Of a stretch of 33,805 nt of DNA, positions 1-7,806 are shown in pieces. Origin of the DNA: DASSBG01 sp965651365 (lineage in GTDB: Bacteria; Pseudomonadota; Gammaproteobacteria; Xanthomonadales; Rhodanobacteraceae); the NCBI GenBank assembly GCA_965651365.1, contig CBFGSA010000013.1, positions 1 through 33,805 on the forward strand, given 5' to 3'. The position numbers were made by a program, and so were the translations under genes. Positions within the stretch are counted from its first letter, which is position 1, and each line of letters opens with the position of its first letter. The notes beneath the pieces are model-generated. The model was given only the letters and a program-made list of their open reading frames with translations, was not told where the DNA came from and searched no databases.

Positions 1-1
1 G

Positions 2-70
2 GAAAACTGCAGCGTGACCGCCGCCTTCGCCATCGACAACGACACCATCTTCGTCAACGGCTTCGAGTGA
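2..70 (+). CDS. 3' end of a secreted protein ending in IFVNGFE (partial)
   Basis: Only the last 22 codons and a TGA stop are in the window, so the protein family cannot be named. The reading frame is supported by the ending DNDTIFVNGFE. Two other proteins here, the secreted PQQ-type dehydrogenase ending at 8614 and the reprolysin-like protease ending at 23611, finish with nearly the same nine residues. Both of those are exported, so I infer that this one is extracellular too. There is no membrane segment or basic tail after the motif; the chain simply stops at Glu. The frame could in principle be a chance match, but the motif agreement and high-GC codon use make a real gene end likely. Confidence 0.6.
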   Translation, partial: ENCSVTAAFAIDNDTIFVNGFE

Positions 71-92
71 GCGCGGCAGCGCAACAATACAT

Positions 93-198
93 CGTCATCC
101 CGGAATCGCGCAGCGATATCCGGGATCCACTCGCTTTTGGGAGGGCGCGAGGGAACGAGTGGGTCCCGGATCGTCGCTGCGCTCCGTCCGGGACGACG
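93..198. repeat. Inverted doublet of a CGTC-ATCCCGGA palindromic repeat
   Basis: Positions 93-130 carry a unit beginning CGTCATCCCGGAATCGCG whose two halves pair (ATCCCGGA with TCCGGGAT, and ATCGC with GCGAT around GCA). Positions 161-197 carry a diverged unit in reverse orientation (revcomp starts CGTCGTCCCGGACGGAGC). Between them CCACTCG and CGAGTGG also pair. The same unit recurs at 5066-5103. It is a dispersed non-coding repeat arranged as a head-to-head pair. It fills part of the 358-base gap between 70 and 429. Confidence 0.75.
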
Positions 199-246
199 TG
201 TCCCTGGAACTCAACGGCAACGCCGGCGTTGCCCTTTGAGCAGGCC

Positions 247-287
247 TACCAGGGCAACTGGGTGCCGTCGTAGGCGAGGAATTGGCC
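247..287 (-). repeat. Second copy of the 3' end of the downstream SDR gene
   Basis: These 41 bases match 430-470, the last codons of the SDR gene, at 40 of 41 positions (mismatch 257 against 440). On the minus strand they encode GQFLAYDGTQLPW followed by TAG, where the true gene ends in TAA. The copies lie 183 bp apart as direct repeats, with hairpin-rich DNA between them. No other part of an SDR gene is visible here, so this is a gene-end fragment and not a pseudogene of useful length. Confidence 0.85.
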
Positions 288-295
288 TGTAATAT

Positions 296-388
296 CCATG
301 CTGCGCATGGCTATCCCCAAAACTTTGCTGCGCAAAGTTCCGGGCCCCCACATGCGCTTCCACACCCCCATTCGCGCTGCGCGCGAAT
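296..388. repeat. Three stem-loops sharing a GC-TGC-GC tip
   Basis: Three perfect inverted repeats lie in a row: CCATGC/GCATGG (296-310), AACTTTGC/GCAAAGTT (321-339) and ATTCGCGC/GCGCGAAT (370-388). The outer stem sequences are unrelated, yet every hairpin closes on the same GC-TGC-GC tip. The stretches between them are C-rich on the plus strand. The block sits exactly between the two copies of the SDR gene end. No coding gene is supported here. Confidence 0.7.
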
Positions 389-389
389 C

Positions 390-412
390 GCCCCCTGACG
401 CAGGGGGCTTTT
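390..412 (+). terminator. Strong hairpin with short T run
   Basis: GCCCCCTG (390-397) pairs with CAGGGGGC (401-408) around ACG and is followed by TTTT at 409-412 on the plus strand. The T run is on the plus side, so it would best stop plus-strand transcription arriving from the partial gene at the left edge. On the minus strand, just past the SDR stop, the hairpin lacks a T tract but could still protect the 3' end. Confidence 0.55.
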
Positions 413-428
413 GTGCCAGGATCGTTGT

Positions 429-1127
429 TTACCAGGGCAGCTGGGTGCCGTCGTAGGCGAGGAATTGGCCGCCTTGTTCGGGGGTGGTGCGGGCGGTGTG
501 GTCGAGGATCATGCGGGCGCTGGTGGCCGGGTCGAGGGTGGCGTGTTCGCCGCCCATGCGGGTTTGCAGCCAGCCGGGATGCATGGCAAGGACGGTGATG
601 CCGTGTTGCGCCAGCTCGCCATCGAGGCGCTTGACGGCCATGTTCATGGCCGCCTTGCTCATCGCATAACTGACGGTGCGAAAGGCACCGGACTGGCTTA
701 TCGAACCGAGTTGGCTGGAAATGCACAGTACACGCGGCTGGTGGCCGTGGCGCAACAGGCCGGCCAATGCCTGGGTCAGCAGCAGCGGTGCGCTGGCATT
801 GACCGCGAAGCTGCGCGCCAGGGCATCGGCCTGCACATTGCCGAACCGCTCGCCGGACACCAGCAGACCGGCATTGTTGATCAGCAGGTCGAGGCGGCGC
901 AGCCGGGGTGCCAGGTGCGCGGGCAAGGCCGCTATGGCCGCGGAATCCGCCACGTCCAGGTGCTCGATCGACAACCGGTCACCCGCCTCGGCGCGCAGGA
1001 ATTCAAGCTCCTCCGCATCATCCGGGTCGCGGCAGCAGGCCACCACGCCGGCGCCGCGCGCCAGCAGTTCGCGGCTGAGCGCCAGGCCCAGCCCGCGATT
1101 GGCTCCGGTGACAAGGCAATGACGCAT
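429..1127 (-). CDS. SDR-family NAD(P)-dependent oxidoreductase, C-factor-like
   Basis: This is a classical short-chain dehydrogenase of 232 residues. The nucleotide-binding TGANRGLG motif is at residues 7-14, the NNAG motif is in the middle (LLINNAGLLVSG), and the catalytic Ser and Tyr-x-x-x-Lys follow (SSQLGSIS, then YAMSK). The ending YDGTQLPW resembles the CsgA/C-factor-like SDR branch; the substrate is unknown. I chose the ATG at 1127, not the in-frame ATG at 1193, because the Rossmann fold starts at once there and AGGAAG lies 11 bases upstream. It is divergent from the M16 peptidase gene, with about 190 bp between. Its last 41 bases recur downstream at 247-287. It is probably cytoplasmic. 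Confidence 0.88.
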   Translation of the reverse strand: MRHCLVTGANRGLGLALSRELLARGAGVVACCRDPDDAEELEFLRAEAGDRLSIEHLDVADSAAIAALPAHLAPRLRRLDLLINNAGLLVSGERFGNVQADALARSFAVNASAPLLLTQALAGLLRHGHQPRVLCISSQLGSISQSGAFRTVSYAMSKAAMNMAVKRLDGELAQHGITVLAMHPGWLQTRMGGEHATLDPATSARMILDHTARTTPEQGGQFLAYDGTQLPW

Positions 1128-1318
1128 GGCAATCCCGGCTTCCTGAACGGCTGCGTGCCCAGAATAATGCAAATTCGTTTCAGGAGAAGCCATGGTTCGT
1201 CACCATGCAGGCCGGCCGGGTAAAGTCCGACAGGGCTGCCAGCCCATGACTTTCTGCCATTGCCACGCCTGCGGTGTGCGGCTAGGGTGGGCGTTTCCCA
1301 AGCCGAGGAAGTGGCCTC

Positions 1319-4177
1319 ATGAAACACCCCCTGAGCTTGCTGGCCGGTCTGGCCTTCGGACTGCTGGCATCCCTGCCGACCGCTCGCGCCGGCGACACAC
1401 CGGACATCCCGTACACCCGCTTCACCCTGCCCAACGGCCTGACCGTGGTGGTCAACGAGGATCACAAGGCACCGGTGGTGGCGGTGAGCGTGTGGTACCA
1501 CGTCGGTTCGAGCTACGAGCCGAAAGGCAAGACCGGTTTCGCGCACCTGTTCGAGCACCTGATGTTCCAGGGCTCGGAAAACCACAAGGACGAGTACTTC
1601 AAGCCGTTCGAGAAAGCCGGCGCCACCGACCAGAACGGGACCACCTCGCTGGATCGCACCAACTACTTCGAGACCGTACCGACCACGGCGCTGGACATGG
1701 CGCTGTGGATGGAATCGGATCGCATGGGCCATCTGCTGGGCGCGATCGACCAGAAGCTGCTGGACGAGCAGCGCGGCGTGGTGCAGAACGAAAAGCGCCA
1801 GGGCGAGAACCAGCCCTATGGCCGCGTCTACACCACCCTGCTGGCCAACAGCTTCCCGGCCAATCATCCCTATCACCATTCCACCATCGGCTCGATGGAC
1901 GATCTCAATGCGGCCTCGCTGGACACCGTGAAGCAGTGGTTCAAGGACTACTACGGCGCGGCCAATACGGTGGTGGTGCTGGCCGGCGACATCACGCCGG
2001 AAACGGCGAAGAAGAAGATGCTGGCCTATTTCGGCGACATCCCGGCCGGCCCGCCGGTGCCGCGGCCGCAGCCGTGGATTGCCGCGCGCGACAAGTCGAC
2101 CCGCGGCACGATGACCGACAATGTGCCGCAGGTGGCGATTTTCCGTGAATGGAACGTGCCGCAAATGGGCGATGCCCAGGTGCCGCTGCTGGATCTGGCC
2201 ACCACCGTGCTGGGTGGCGGCAAGACCTCGCGCCTGTACCAGCGCCTGGTGTACCAGGACAAGCTGGCCGACAGCGTGTCCACCGGTATCAACGACAACG
2301 TGCTGGCCGGCATGGTCACGATGCGGGTGATGGTGAAAAAGGGCAAGGACCCGAAAAAGGTCGAGGCCGCCATCGCCGATGAATGGCAGAAATTTCTCAA
2401 GGACGGCCCCACCGCCGATGAGCTGGCCCGCGCCAAGACGCTTTATCAGGGCGGCGTGATCCGCGGCCTGGAAAAGGTCGGCGGTTTCTCGGGCAAGGCC
2501 GTGACCCTGGCCCAGGGCCAGGTCTACCAGGACGATCCGGCAGCCTGGAAGACCTACTACAAGCGTATCGAGCAGGCCACGCCTGAAGCCGTGCGCAAGG
2601 CCTCGGACAAGTGGCTGTCGAAGGGCGACTACACCCTCACCGTCACCCCCGGCAAGGTCGACACCAAGGACGTGTCCAAGGAAGCTGGCCGCGCCGCGAT
2701 CAAGGGCCAGCCGACCGACAAGCTCGATGACACTGGCAGCTACAAGACCGTCAAGAGCGATGTCGATCGCAAGGACGGCGTGCCCAAGGTCACCAGCTTC
2801 CCCGACCTGAGCTTCCCCAAGCTGCAGCGGGCCACGCTGGACAACGGCATCAAGGTGGTGCTGGCCGAACGCCACACCATTCCCGTGACCCACGCCGAAA
2901 TCCTGTTTGGCGCCGGCTATGCCGCCGACCAGGGCCGCAAGCTCGGCACCTCGGCCTTCACCATGGGCATGCTGGATGAAGGCACCAGGGATCTGGATTC
3001 GGTCGAGATCGCCAAGCGCAAGCAGCGTCTGGGTGCGCGCATCGGCTCGGACTGCAGCCTCGACACCTGCAGTGTGTCGCTGAACGCGCTCAACGCCCAT
3101 CTGGACGATTCGCTGAAGCTGTATGCGGACATCGTGCGCAATCCGGCCTTCCGCGAAGCGGACATCACGCGCGTTCGCGGCCAGTGGCTGGCGCGCATCG
3201 CGCAGGAAAAGAGCCAGCCGACCGCGCTTGGTCTGCGCATCCTGCCGCCGCTGCTGTTCGGCAAAACCAACGCTTACGGCATTCCCATGACCGGTTCGGG
3301 CACCGAGGCCTCGATCCAGTCCCTGACCGCCGACGACATGCGCGCTTTCATGCGCGACTGGATCCGTCCCGACAACGCCACCATCCTGGTTGCCGGCGAC
3401 ACCACGCTGGACACGATCGTGCCCCGGCTCAACGCCGTGTTCGGCGACTGGAAGCCGGCCGACAGTGCCATTCCGAAGAAGAACCTGGCCCACGTCGACC
3501 TGCCGGCCGATTCCCGCGTCTACCTGCTGGACCGGCCGAATGCGCAGCAGACGGTAATCCTGGCCGGTGAAGTGGCGCCTTCGACCAAGGCCGACAACAC
3601 CATGGCCATCAACACCATGATCGGCGCCTTCGGCGGCACCTTCACCTCGCGCCTGAACATGAACTTGCGCGAAGACAAGCACTGGGCCTACGGTGCCTTC
3701 ACCTTCGCGCCCAATGCCATCGGCCAGCGCGCCGTGGTCATGTACGCGCCGGTGCAGACCGACCAGACCGCGCCTTCGGCGAGCGAAATGTTGAAAGAGG
3801 CCAAGGGCATCATCGGCGACAAGCCGCTGAGCGCGGCCGAGGTGCAGAAGATCAAGGACAAGAACGTGCGCAGCCTGCCCGGCCGCTTCGAAACCGCCTC
3901 GGCCGTGCTGGGCGCGATGACCGGCATCGTCAAGTACGACCGCCCGGACAACTACATCGAGACCCTCAAGCAGAAGACCGATGCGGTAACGGTGAAGGAC
4001 GCGCAGGCGGCCGCCAACGAGGTCATCCATCCCGACAAGCTGACCTGGGTCATCGTCGGCGACCTGAAGAAAATCGAAAAATCGATCCGCGCCCTCAAGC
4101 TGGGCCCGGTTGAGGTGATCGACGCCGACGGCAAAGTGATTGACGCCAAGGCCAGGGCCGACGAAAGCAAGACCTGA
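1319..4177 (+). CDS. Two-domain M16 (pitrilysin/insulinase) zinc metallopeptidase, exported
   Basis: The protein has 952 residues and a signal peptide (residues 1-24, ending TARA-GD), so it acts in the periplasm or beyond. The first M16 half carries the inverted zinc motif HLFEH at 76-80, with a third ligand candidate at Glu158 (VVQNEKR). The second half, from about residue 515 (LDNGIKVVLAERHTIPV), repeats the fold but lacks HxxEH, as expected of the inactive partner domain. This fused architecture is usual for bacterial periplasmic M16 enzymes, which degrade peptides inside a closed chamber. GAGG lies 14 bases before the ATG. The gene stands alone and ends at a 14-bp perfect hairpin shared with the convergent rhomboid gene. 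The substrate cannot be told from sequence. Confidence 0.93.
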   Translation: MKHPLSLLAGLAFGLLASLPTARAGDTPDIPYTRFTLPNGLTVVVNEDHKAPVVAVSVWYHVGSSYEPKGKTGFAHLFEHLMFQGSENHKDEYFKPFEKAGATDQNGTTSLDRTNYFETVPTTALDMALWMESDRMGHLLGAIDQKLLDEQRGVVQNEKRQGENQPYGRVYTTLLANSFPANHPYHHSTIGSMDDLNAASLDTVKQWFKDYYGAANTVVVLAGDITPETAKKKMLAYFGDIPAGPPVPRPQPWIAARDKSTRGTMTDNVPQVAIFREWNVPQMGDAQVPLLDLATTVLGGGKTSRLYQRLVYQDKLADSVSTGINDNVLAGMVTMRVMVKKGKDPKKVEAAIADEWQKFLKDGPTADELARAKTLYQGGVIRGLEKVGGFSGKAVTLAQGQVYQDDPAAWKTYYKRIEQATPEAVRKASDKWLSKGDYTLTVTPGKVDTKDVSKEAGRAAIKGQPTDKLDDTGSYKTVKSDVDRKDGVPKVTSFPDLSFPKLQRATLDNGIKVVLAERHTIPVTHAEILFGAGYAADQGRKLGTSAFTMGMLDEGTRDLDSVEIAKRKQRLGARIGSDCSLDTCSVSLNALNAHLDDSLKLYADIVRNPAFREADITRVRGQWLARIAQEKSQPTALGLRILPPLLFGKTNAYGIPMTGSGTEASIQSLTADDMRAFMRDWIRPDNATILVAGDTTLDTIVPRLNAVFGDWKPADSAIPKKNLAHVDLPADSRVYLLDRPNAQQTVILAGEVAPSTKADNTMAINTMIGAFGGTFTSRLNMNLREDKHWAYGAFTFAPNAIGQRAVVMYAPVQTDQTAPSASEMLKEAKGIIGDKPLSAAEVQKIKDKNVRSLPGRFETASAVLGAMTGIVKYDRPDNYIETLKQKTDAVTVKDAQAAANEVIHPDKLTWVIVGDLKKIEKSIRALKLGPVEVIDADGKVIDAKARADESKT

Positions 4178-4200
4178 GACCACCTTTCAGATCGCGATAC

Positions 4201-4234
4201 CTCAAGGCCGGGCGCGCAATCGCCCGGCCTTGAG
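4201..4234. terminator. Perfect 14-bp hairpin between convergent genes
   Basis: CTCAAGGCCGGGCG (4201-4214) and CGCCCGGCCTTGAG (4221-4234) pair perfectly around CGCAAT. It lies between the M16 stop and the rhomboid stop, so it can serve both strands. There is no clear T run on either side, so it is a bidirectional terminator or mRNA-end stabiliser by inference. Confidence 0.65.
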
Positions 4235-4246
4235 GGATGATCTTGC

Positions 4247-4999
4247 TCATGGGTGCTCATCCGGGGCACCGGCTGGCCTGTCCAGTGCCTCGGCCGCCTG
4301 GCGCTGCAGTTCGGAAAACGACGTATTAGCATCGTCCTCCGGTTCGGGCGCTACCTCAGCGTGCCAACTGTAGCGCTTGCGGGCCGGTAGCGGATCGAGG
4401 CGGAACAGGAAGAAGGCCGAAAGCAGGCCGCACAGGGAGCCGAACAGGTGGTACTCGTAGGACACCTTGGGGTCATGCGGCATCACGCCGTAGAGCATGC
4501 CGCCGTACAGGAAAAACACGATCATCGAGGCCATGATGGCCAGGCGTTCCTTGCGCAACAGGCCCATGGCGAAGATGAAGAACATCAGGCCCTGGGCAAT
4601 GCCGCTGGCGCCGATATGCGATGACGGCCGCGCCAGCCACCACACCAGCAGGCCCGAGCCGAGCCAGATCACCGGCAATGCCCAGCGCAGCGCGCGCGGG
4701 TACAGGCGCAGCGCCAGTACGCCCAGCACCGCGATGGCCGAGGTGTTGGCGAACAGATGCGCGAAACCCGAATGCACCAGCGGTGCCGTGAGCACGCCAA
4801 TCAGCCCGGCCAGCTCGTGCGGGCGCACACCGAACATGCCCGGATCGATGCCGAGTGCAGTCTGCAGCGCCAGGATCAGCCACAGCAGGGCCACAAACCC
4901 GCCCGTCCACAGCAGCGCGAAACGCAGCCGGCGGCGATCGGCGGCCACGCTGCGCGCGCTGGTGTCGCTCGGATCAAGGTCGAAGGTCATGCGGGCCAT
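4247..4999 (-). CDS. Rhomboid-family intramembrane serine protease
   Basis: This is a polytopic membrane protein of about 250 residues with roughly six hydrophobic segments. The catalytic serine sits in the rhomboid motif GASG (SSHIGASGIAQG). The partner histidine is in a later segment (YEYHLFGSLCG), giving the Ser-His dyad. A soluble C-terminal tail of about 50 residues, rich in Glu, Asp and Pro, follows the last membrane segment. The reading frame stays open to 5500, but that extension runs into a dispersed repeat and is not credible. I place the start at 4999 (MARMTFDL) and 4990 (MTFDL) is an alternative; neither has a clear Shine-Dalgarno. It converges with the M16 gene. Its substrates are unknown. 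Confidence 0.9.
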   Translation of the reverse strand: MARMTFDLDPSDTSARSVAADRRRLRFALLWTGGFVALLWLILALQTALGIDPGMFGVRPHELAGLIGVLTAPLVHSGFAHLFANTSAIAVLGVLALRLYPRALRWALPVIWLGSGLLVWWLARPSSHIGASGIAQGLMFFIFAMGLLRKERLAIMASMIVFFLYGGMLYGVMPHDPKVSYEYHLFGSLCGLLSAFFLFRLDPLPARKRYSWHAEVAPEPEDDANTSFSELQRQAAEALDRPAGAPDEHP

Positions 5000-5065
5000 G
5001 CGGCCAAGATGGCGCCGTTTGGACGAAAACCAAGTTGTGCCGGTCGCACCGCAGCCTTCCAATGC

Positions 5066-5247
5066 CGTCATCCCGGAATCGCGCAGCGATATCCAAGATC
5101 CACTTTCTTGCGGTGTGGTTTGAGGGGGCAAGTGGATTGACTGACCGCTCCCAGCGGCCTGCCCTCCAGGCCAACGGCTGCGCCGATGCTTGCTTCGGCC
5201 TCCTGCCTCCGCTGTTCGGATCGCCGCTGTGCGGCGTCCGGAATGAC
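5066..5247. repeat. Second CGTC-ATCCCGGA repeat doublet
   Basis: 5066-5103 repeats the unit at 93-130 almost exactly (CGTCATCCCGGAATCGCG, then GCGATATCCAAGATCCAC). A related unit lies in reverse at 5218-5247, where CGCCGC and GCGGCG pair around TGT and the reverse complement begins GTCATTCCGGACGCC. The unit pair again faces inwards, as at 93-198. The whole gap 5000-5380 between rhomboid and argS holds this element and no gene that I can support. The argS promoter must lie in or after it. Confidence 0.7.
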
Positions 5248-5380
5248 AAGGGACTGCGCTCCGTCCGAGGTGACAGTGCGGGGCAAGGCCCGCGCCCACA
5301 AACCGCACGGCAGTGGAAAAACGGTGCGGGCGGGGCACCATCGCTGGTAGGATATTCGGCCGACTTTTCCGCGCACGACC

Positions 5381-7066
5381 ATGAAGCACGCCCTGCACCA
5401 ACTGATCGATCAGGCCCTGGATATCCTGCTGGCCGACACCGCGCTCGCGATCGAGACCCCGCCCGATTACGCGCTGGAGCGCACGCGCACGCGCGAACAC
5501 GGCGATTTTGCCTGCAATGCGGCCATGCTGCTGGCGCGGCCGGCGCGGCGCAATCCGCGCGAACTGGCGCAGATGCTGGTCACGGCACTGCCGACCAGTC
5601 CACTGCTCGACAGGGCCGAGGTGGCCGGCCCCGGCTTCGTCAATCTGTTTCTTTCACCGGCGGCTTATCAGGCGGAAGTGCGTCACGTGCTGACACAAGG
5701 CGCGGCCTACGGCCGCAATGATTCGGGCGAGGGCACGATGGTCGGGGTGGAATTCGTGTCGGCCAATCCGACCGGTCCGCTGCACGTGGGCCATGGCCGC
5801 GCTGCAGCGGTGGGCGACTGCATCAGCCGGATGCTGGAAGCCAGCGGCTGGGATGTCCGGCGCGAGTATTACTACAACGATGCCGGCGCCCAGATCAACA
5901 ACCTGGCGCTGTCGGTGCAGGCCCGCGCCCGCGGCCTGGGTCTGGACGATGTGGACTGGCCGGCCGACGGCTATCGCGGCGACTACATCCGCGAGATTGC
6001 GCGCGCCTGGATTGATGGCGATACGGTGCACACCGGCGACGGCCCGCTGGCGGCCAGCGGCGATGTCGATGATCTGGACGGGATCCGGCGCTTTGCCGTG
6101 GCCGCGCTGCGCTACGAGCAGGATCAGGACCTGAAGGCTTTTGGCGTCCGCTTCGACACCTATTTTCTGGAGTCGTCGCTGTACGCCGACGGCATGGTCG
6201 ACCAGACCGTCAAGGAACTGGTCGCGCACGGCCACACCTACGAGGAAGGCGGCGCGCTGTGGCTGAGAACCACCGACTACGGCGACGACAAGGACCGCGT
6301 AATGCGCAAGTCCGACGGCAGCTACACTTATTTCGTGCCCGATGTCGCCTATCACCTGAGCAAGTGGCAGCGTGGCTACCGGCGTGCCATCACCGAGCTC
6401 GGCTCCGATCACCACGGCTCGCTGATCCGCGTGCGGGCCGGCCTGCAGGCGCTGGATGCCGGCATCCCCGAAGGCTGGCCCGAGTATGTGCTGCACCAGA
6501 TGGTCACCGTCACCCGCGGCGGCGAAGAGGTGAAGATCTCCAAGCGTGCCGGCAGCTACCTGACCCTGCGCGACCTGATCGACGAGGTTGGCAAGGATGC
6601 CACGCGCTATTTTCTGATCGCGCGCAAGACCGACTCGCAACTGGTGTTCGACATCGACCTGGCCCGCTCGCAGTCGAACGACAATCCGGTTTACTACATC
6701 CAGTACGCCCACGCGCGCATTTCAAGCGTGCTGGCGCAGGCCGCCGAGCGCGGCATGGCGTTTGACCGCGCGCTCGGCGAGGCGTCGCTCGAAAGGCTCG
6801 AAACTGAACACGAGCAGGCGCTGATGGTGACTTTGTCGCGCTATCCCGAGATACTCGCCTCGGCCGCGGTCAAGCTCGAACCGCATCTGATGGCGCAATA
6901 CCTGCGCGATCTGGCGGCCGATCTGCACGGCTGGTACAACAGCGAGCAGTTCCTGGTGGACGACAGCGCGCTGCGCAATGCCCGCCTGTACCTGGCCTGT
7001 GCCACGCGCCAGGTGCTGGCCAACGGGCTGGACTTGTTGGGGCTGGATGCTCCGGAGAAGATGTAA
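5381..7066 (+). CDS. argS: Arginine--tRNA ligase
   Basis: This class I aminoacyl-tRNA synthetase charges tRNA-Arg with arginine in the cytoplasm. It has 561 residues, normal for bacterial ArgRS. The HIGH-type signature appears as ANPTGPLHVGHGR (about residues 128-140), and the KMSKS-equivalent appears as VKISKRAG near residue 386. An N-terminal Arg-tRNA synthetase domain precedes them, and a DALR-type anticodon-binding domain occupies the last 120 residues or so (DLAADLHGWYNSEQFL). The TAA stop overlaps the ATG of the next gene by one base (TAATG), so the SPOR protein is translationally coupled. No strong Shine-Dalgarno is seen before 5381. The upstream gap contains only palindromic repeats. 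Confidence 0.97.
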   Translation: MKHALHQLIDQALDILLADTALAIETPPDYALERTRTREHGDFACNAAMLLARPARRNPRELAQMLVTALPTSPLLDRAEVAGPGFVNLFLSPAAYQAEVRHVLTQGAAYGRNDSGEGTMVGVEFVSANPTGPLHVGHGRAAAVGDCISRMLEASGWDVRREYYYNDAGAQINNLALSVQARARGLGLDDVDWPADGYRGDYIREIARAWIDGDTVHTGDGPLAASGDVDDLDGIRRFAVAALRYEQDQDLKAFGVRFDTYFLESSLYADGMVDQTVKELVAHGHTYEEGGALWLRTTDYGDDKDRVMRKSDGSYTYFVPDVAYHLSKWQRGYRRAITELGSDHHGSLIRVRAGLQALDAGIPEGWPEYVLHQMVTVTRGGEEVKISKRAGSYLTLRDLIDEVGKDATRYFLIARKTDSQLVFDIDLARSQSNDNPVYYIQYAHARISSVLAQAAERGMAFDRALGEASLERLETEHEQALMVTLSRYPEILASAAVKLEPHLMAQYLRDLAADLHGWYNSEQFLVDDSALRNARLYLACATRQVLANGLDLLGLDAPEKM

Positions 7067-7638
7067 TGGCAGGAAAGAAAAAGCAGGCAATCCGCAGCCA
7101 GCGTGGCTGGCCGGGCTGGGTCTGGCTCAGTCTGGGCGTGCTGGTGGGCGTGGCCCTGGCCAGTTTCGTGTTCCTCGGCGGACATGCGCCCGAACTGCGC
7201 AAGCGCAACACACCCACGCCCAACCCCGATGCCAGCATTGCCGCACCAGCCGATCCGGGTATCGCCGACAAGCCGAAAACGGACAAGGACTACGACTTCT
7301 ATTCGGTGCTGCCGGAGATGGAAGTGGTGATTCCCGATTCGGAGCTGTCCGCAAAGGCCCGCAAGGAAGGCAGCGCCACCGCCAGTTCCAAGCCGGCATC
7401 GGGGGGCAGCTACCTGCTGCAGGCCGGTTCCTTCCCCGACAACGACGATGCCGAGGCGGTCAAGGCACGTCTTGCCTTGGCCGGTTTCGTGGCCCGCGTG
7501 CAGACCGTCACGATCAACGGAAAGACCTGGCACCGCGTGCGCCTGGGGCCCTATTCCAGCGCCGGCTCACTGGAAGCGGCCAAGCAGAAGCTGGCGGCCC
7601 AGGGCATCAATGCGATCGCCTTGAAGGAAAACAATTGA
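7066..7638 (+). CDS. SPOR-domain inner-membrane protein, FtsN-like
   Basis: The protein has 190 residues. A short basic N-terminus (AGKKKQAIRSQRGW) leads into one membrane helix at about 20-40, giving an N-in, periplasm-out topology. A Pro/Ala/Lys-rich linker follows, and a SPOR domain occupies about 113-188 (GGSYLLQAGSFPDNDDAEAV and VRLGPYSSAGSLEAAKQKL). SPOR domains bind denuded septal peptidoglycan, and the argS plus SPOR-protein order is seen in other gammaproteobacteria, where the protein is often annotated as FtsN-like. A division role is therefore an inference from architecture and context. It begins at the last base of argS and is followed by a repeat-rich gap. Confidence 0.85.
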   Translation: MAGKKKQAIRSQRGWPGWVWLSLGVLVGVALASFVFLGGHAPELRKRNTPTPNPDASIAAPADPGIADKPKTDKDYDFYSVLPEMEVVIPDSELSAKARKEGSATASSKPASGGSYLLQAGSFPDNDDAEAVKARLALAGFVARVQTVTINGKTWHRVRLGPYSSAGSLEAAKQKLAAQGINAIALKENN

Positions 7639-7646
7639 AAGGCCGA

Positions 7647-7753
7647 GATTCGGGATTCGGGATTGGGGAATCGAGATACGGAAAGCCGTCAACCGTGATC
7701 GGAGACGCCAGATCGTGTGTTTACCGCTTGCCGCTCACGGCTGACGGCTCACT
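7647..7753. repeat. Two arrays of 7-bp tandem repeats
   Basis: GATTCGG is repeated at 7647-7653 and 7654-7660, with degenerate third and fourth copies to 7674. A second array of a different unit, GCTCACG / GCTGACG / GCTCACT, spans 7733-7753. Both have a strict seven-base period. They lie in the gap between the SPOR gene and ydfG, ahead of a REP element. The first unit is, after rotation, the reverse complement of the GAATCCC repeats at 8589-8609. Confidence 0.7.
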
Positions 7754-7761
7754 GGCACAAA

Positions 7762-7785
7762 ATCGCGGGCATGGCCCGCTCCTGC
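7762..7785 (-). repeat. REP-like element upstream of ydfG
   Basis: Read on the minus strand this is GCAGGAGCGGGCCATGCC followed by CGCGAT. The palindromic core GCGGGC-AT-GGCCCGC follows a GCAG lead, the pattern of gammaproteobacterial REP sequences (GTRG-type lead plus imperfect palindrome). Closely similar units occur at 20583, 25846, 25884 and 32556. It ends 21 bases before the ydfG start codon. Confidence 0.75.
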
Positions 7786-7806
7786 AGTGACGTTCGGGAA
7801 TCTGGC

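Noticed and set aside
247..287. SDR gene-end copy as a pseudogene
   Set aside because: Only 13 codons match, with no further homology upstream, so it is listed as a repeat.
296..388. Hairpin series as a CRISPR array or integron attC sites
   Set aside because: There are no equal-length repeats or spacers and no integrase core sites; the stems differ in sequence.
932..4183. 1083-codon open frame on the minus strand
   Set aside because: It lies opposite the M16 peptidase gene. It is a shadow frame of high-GC coding DNA, with no recognisable domain.
5000..5500. Long N-terminal extension of the rhomboid protein
   Set aside because: It would translate a dispersed repeat and overlap the argS start; the family begins shortly before the first membrane segment.
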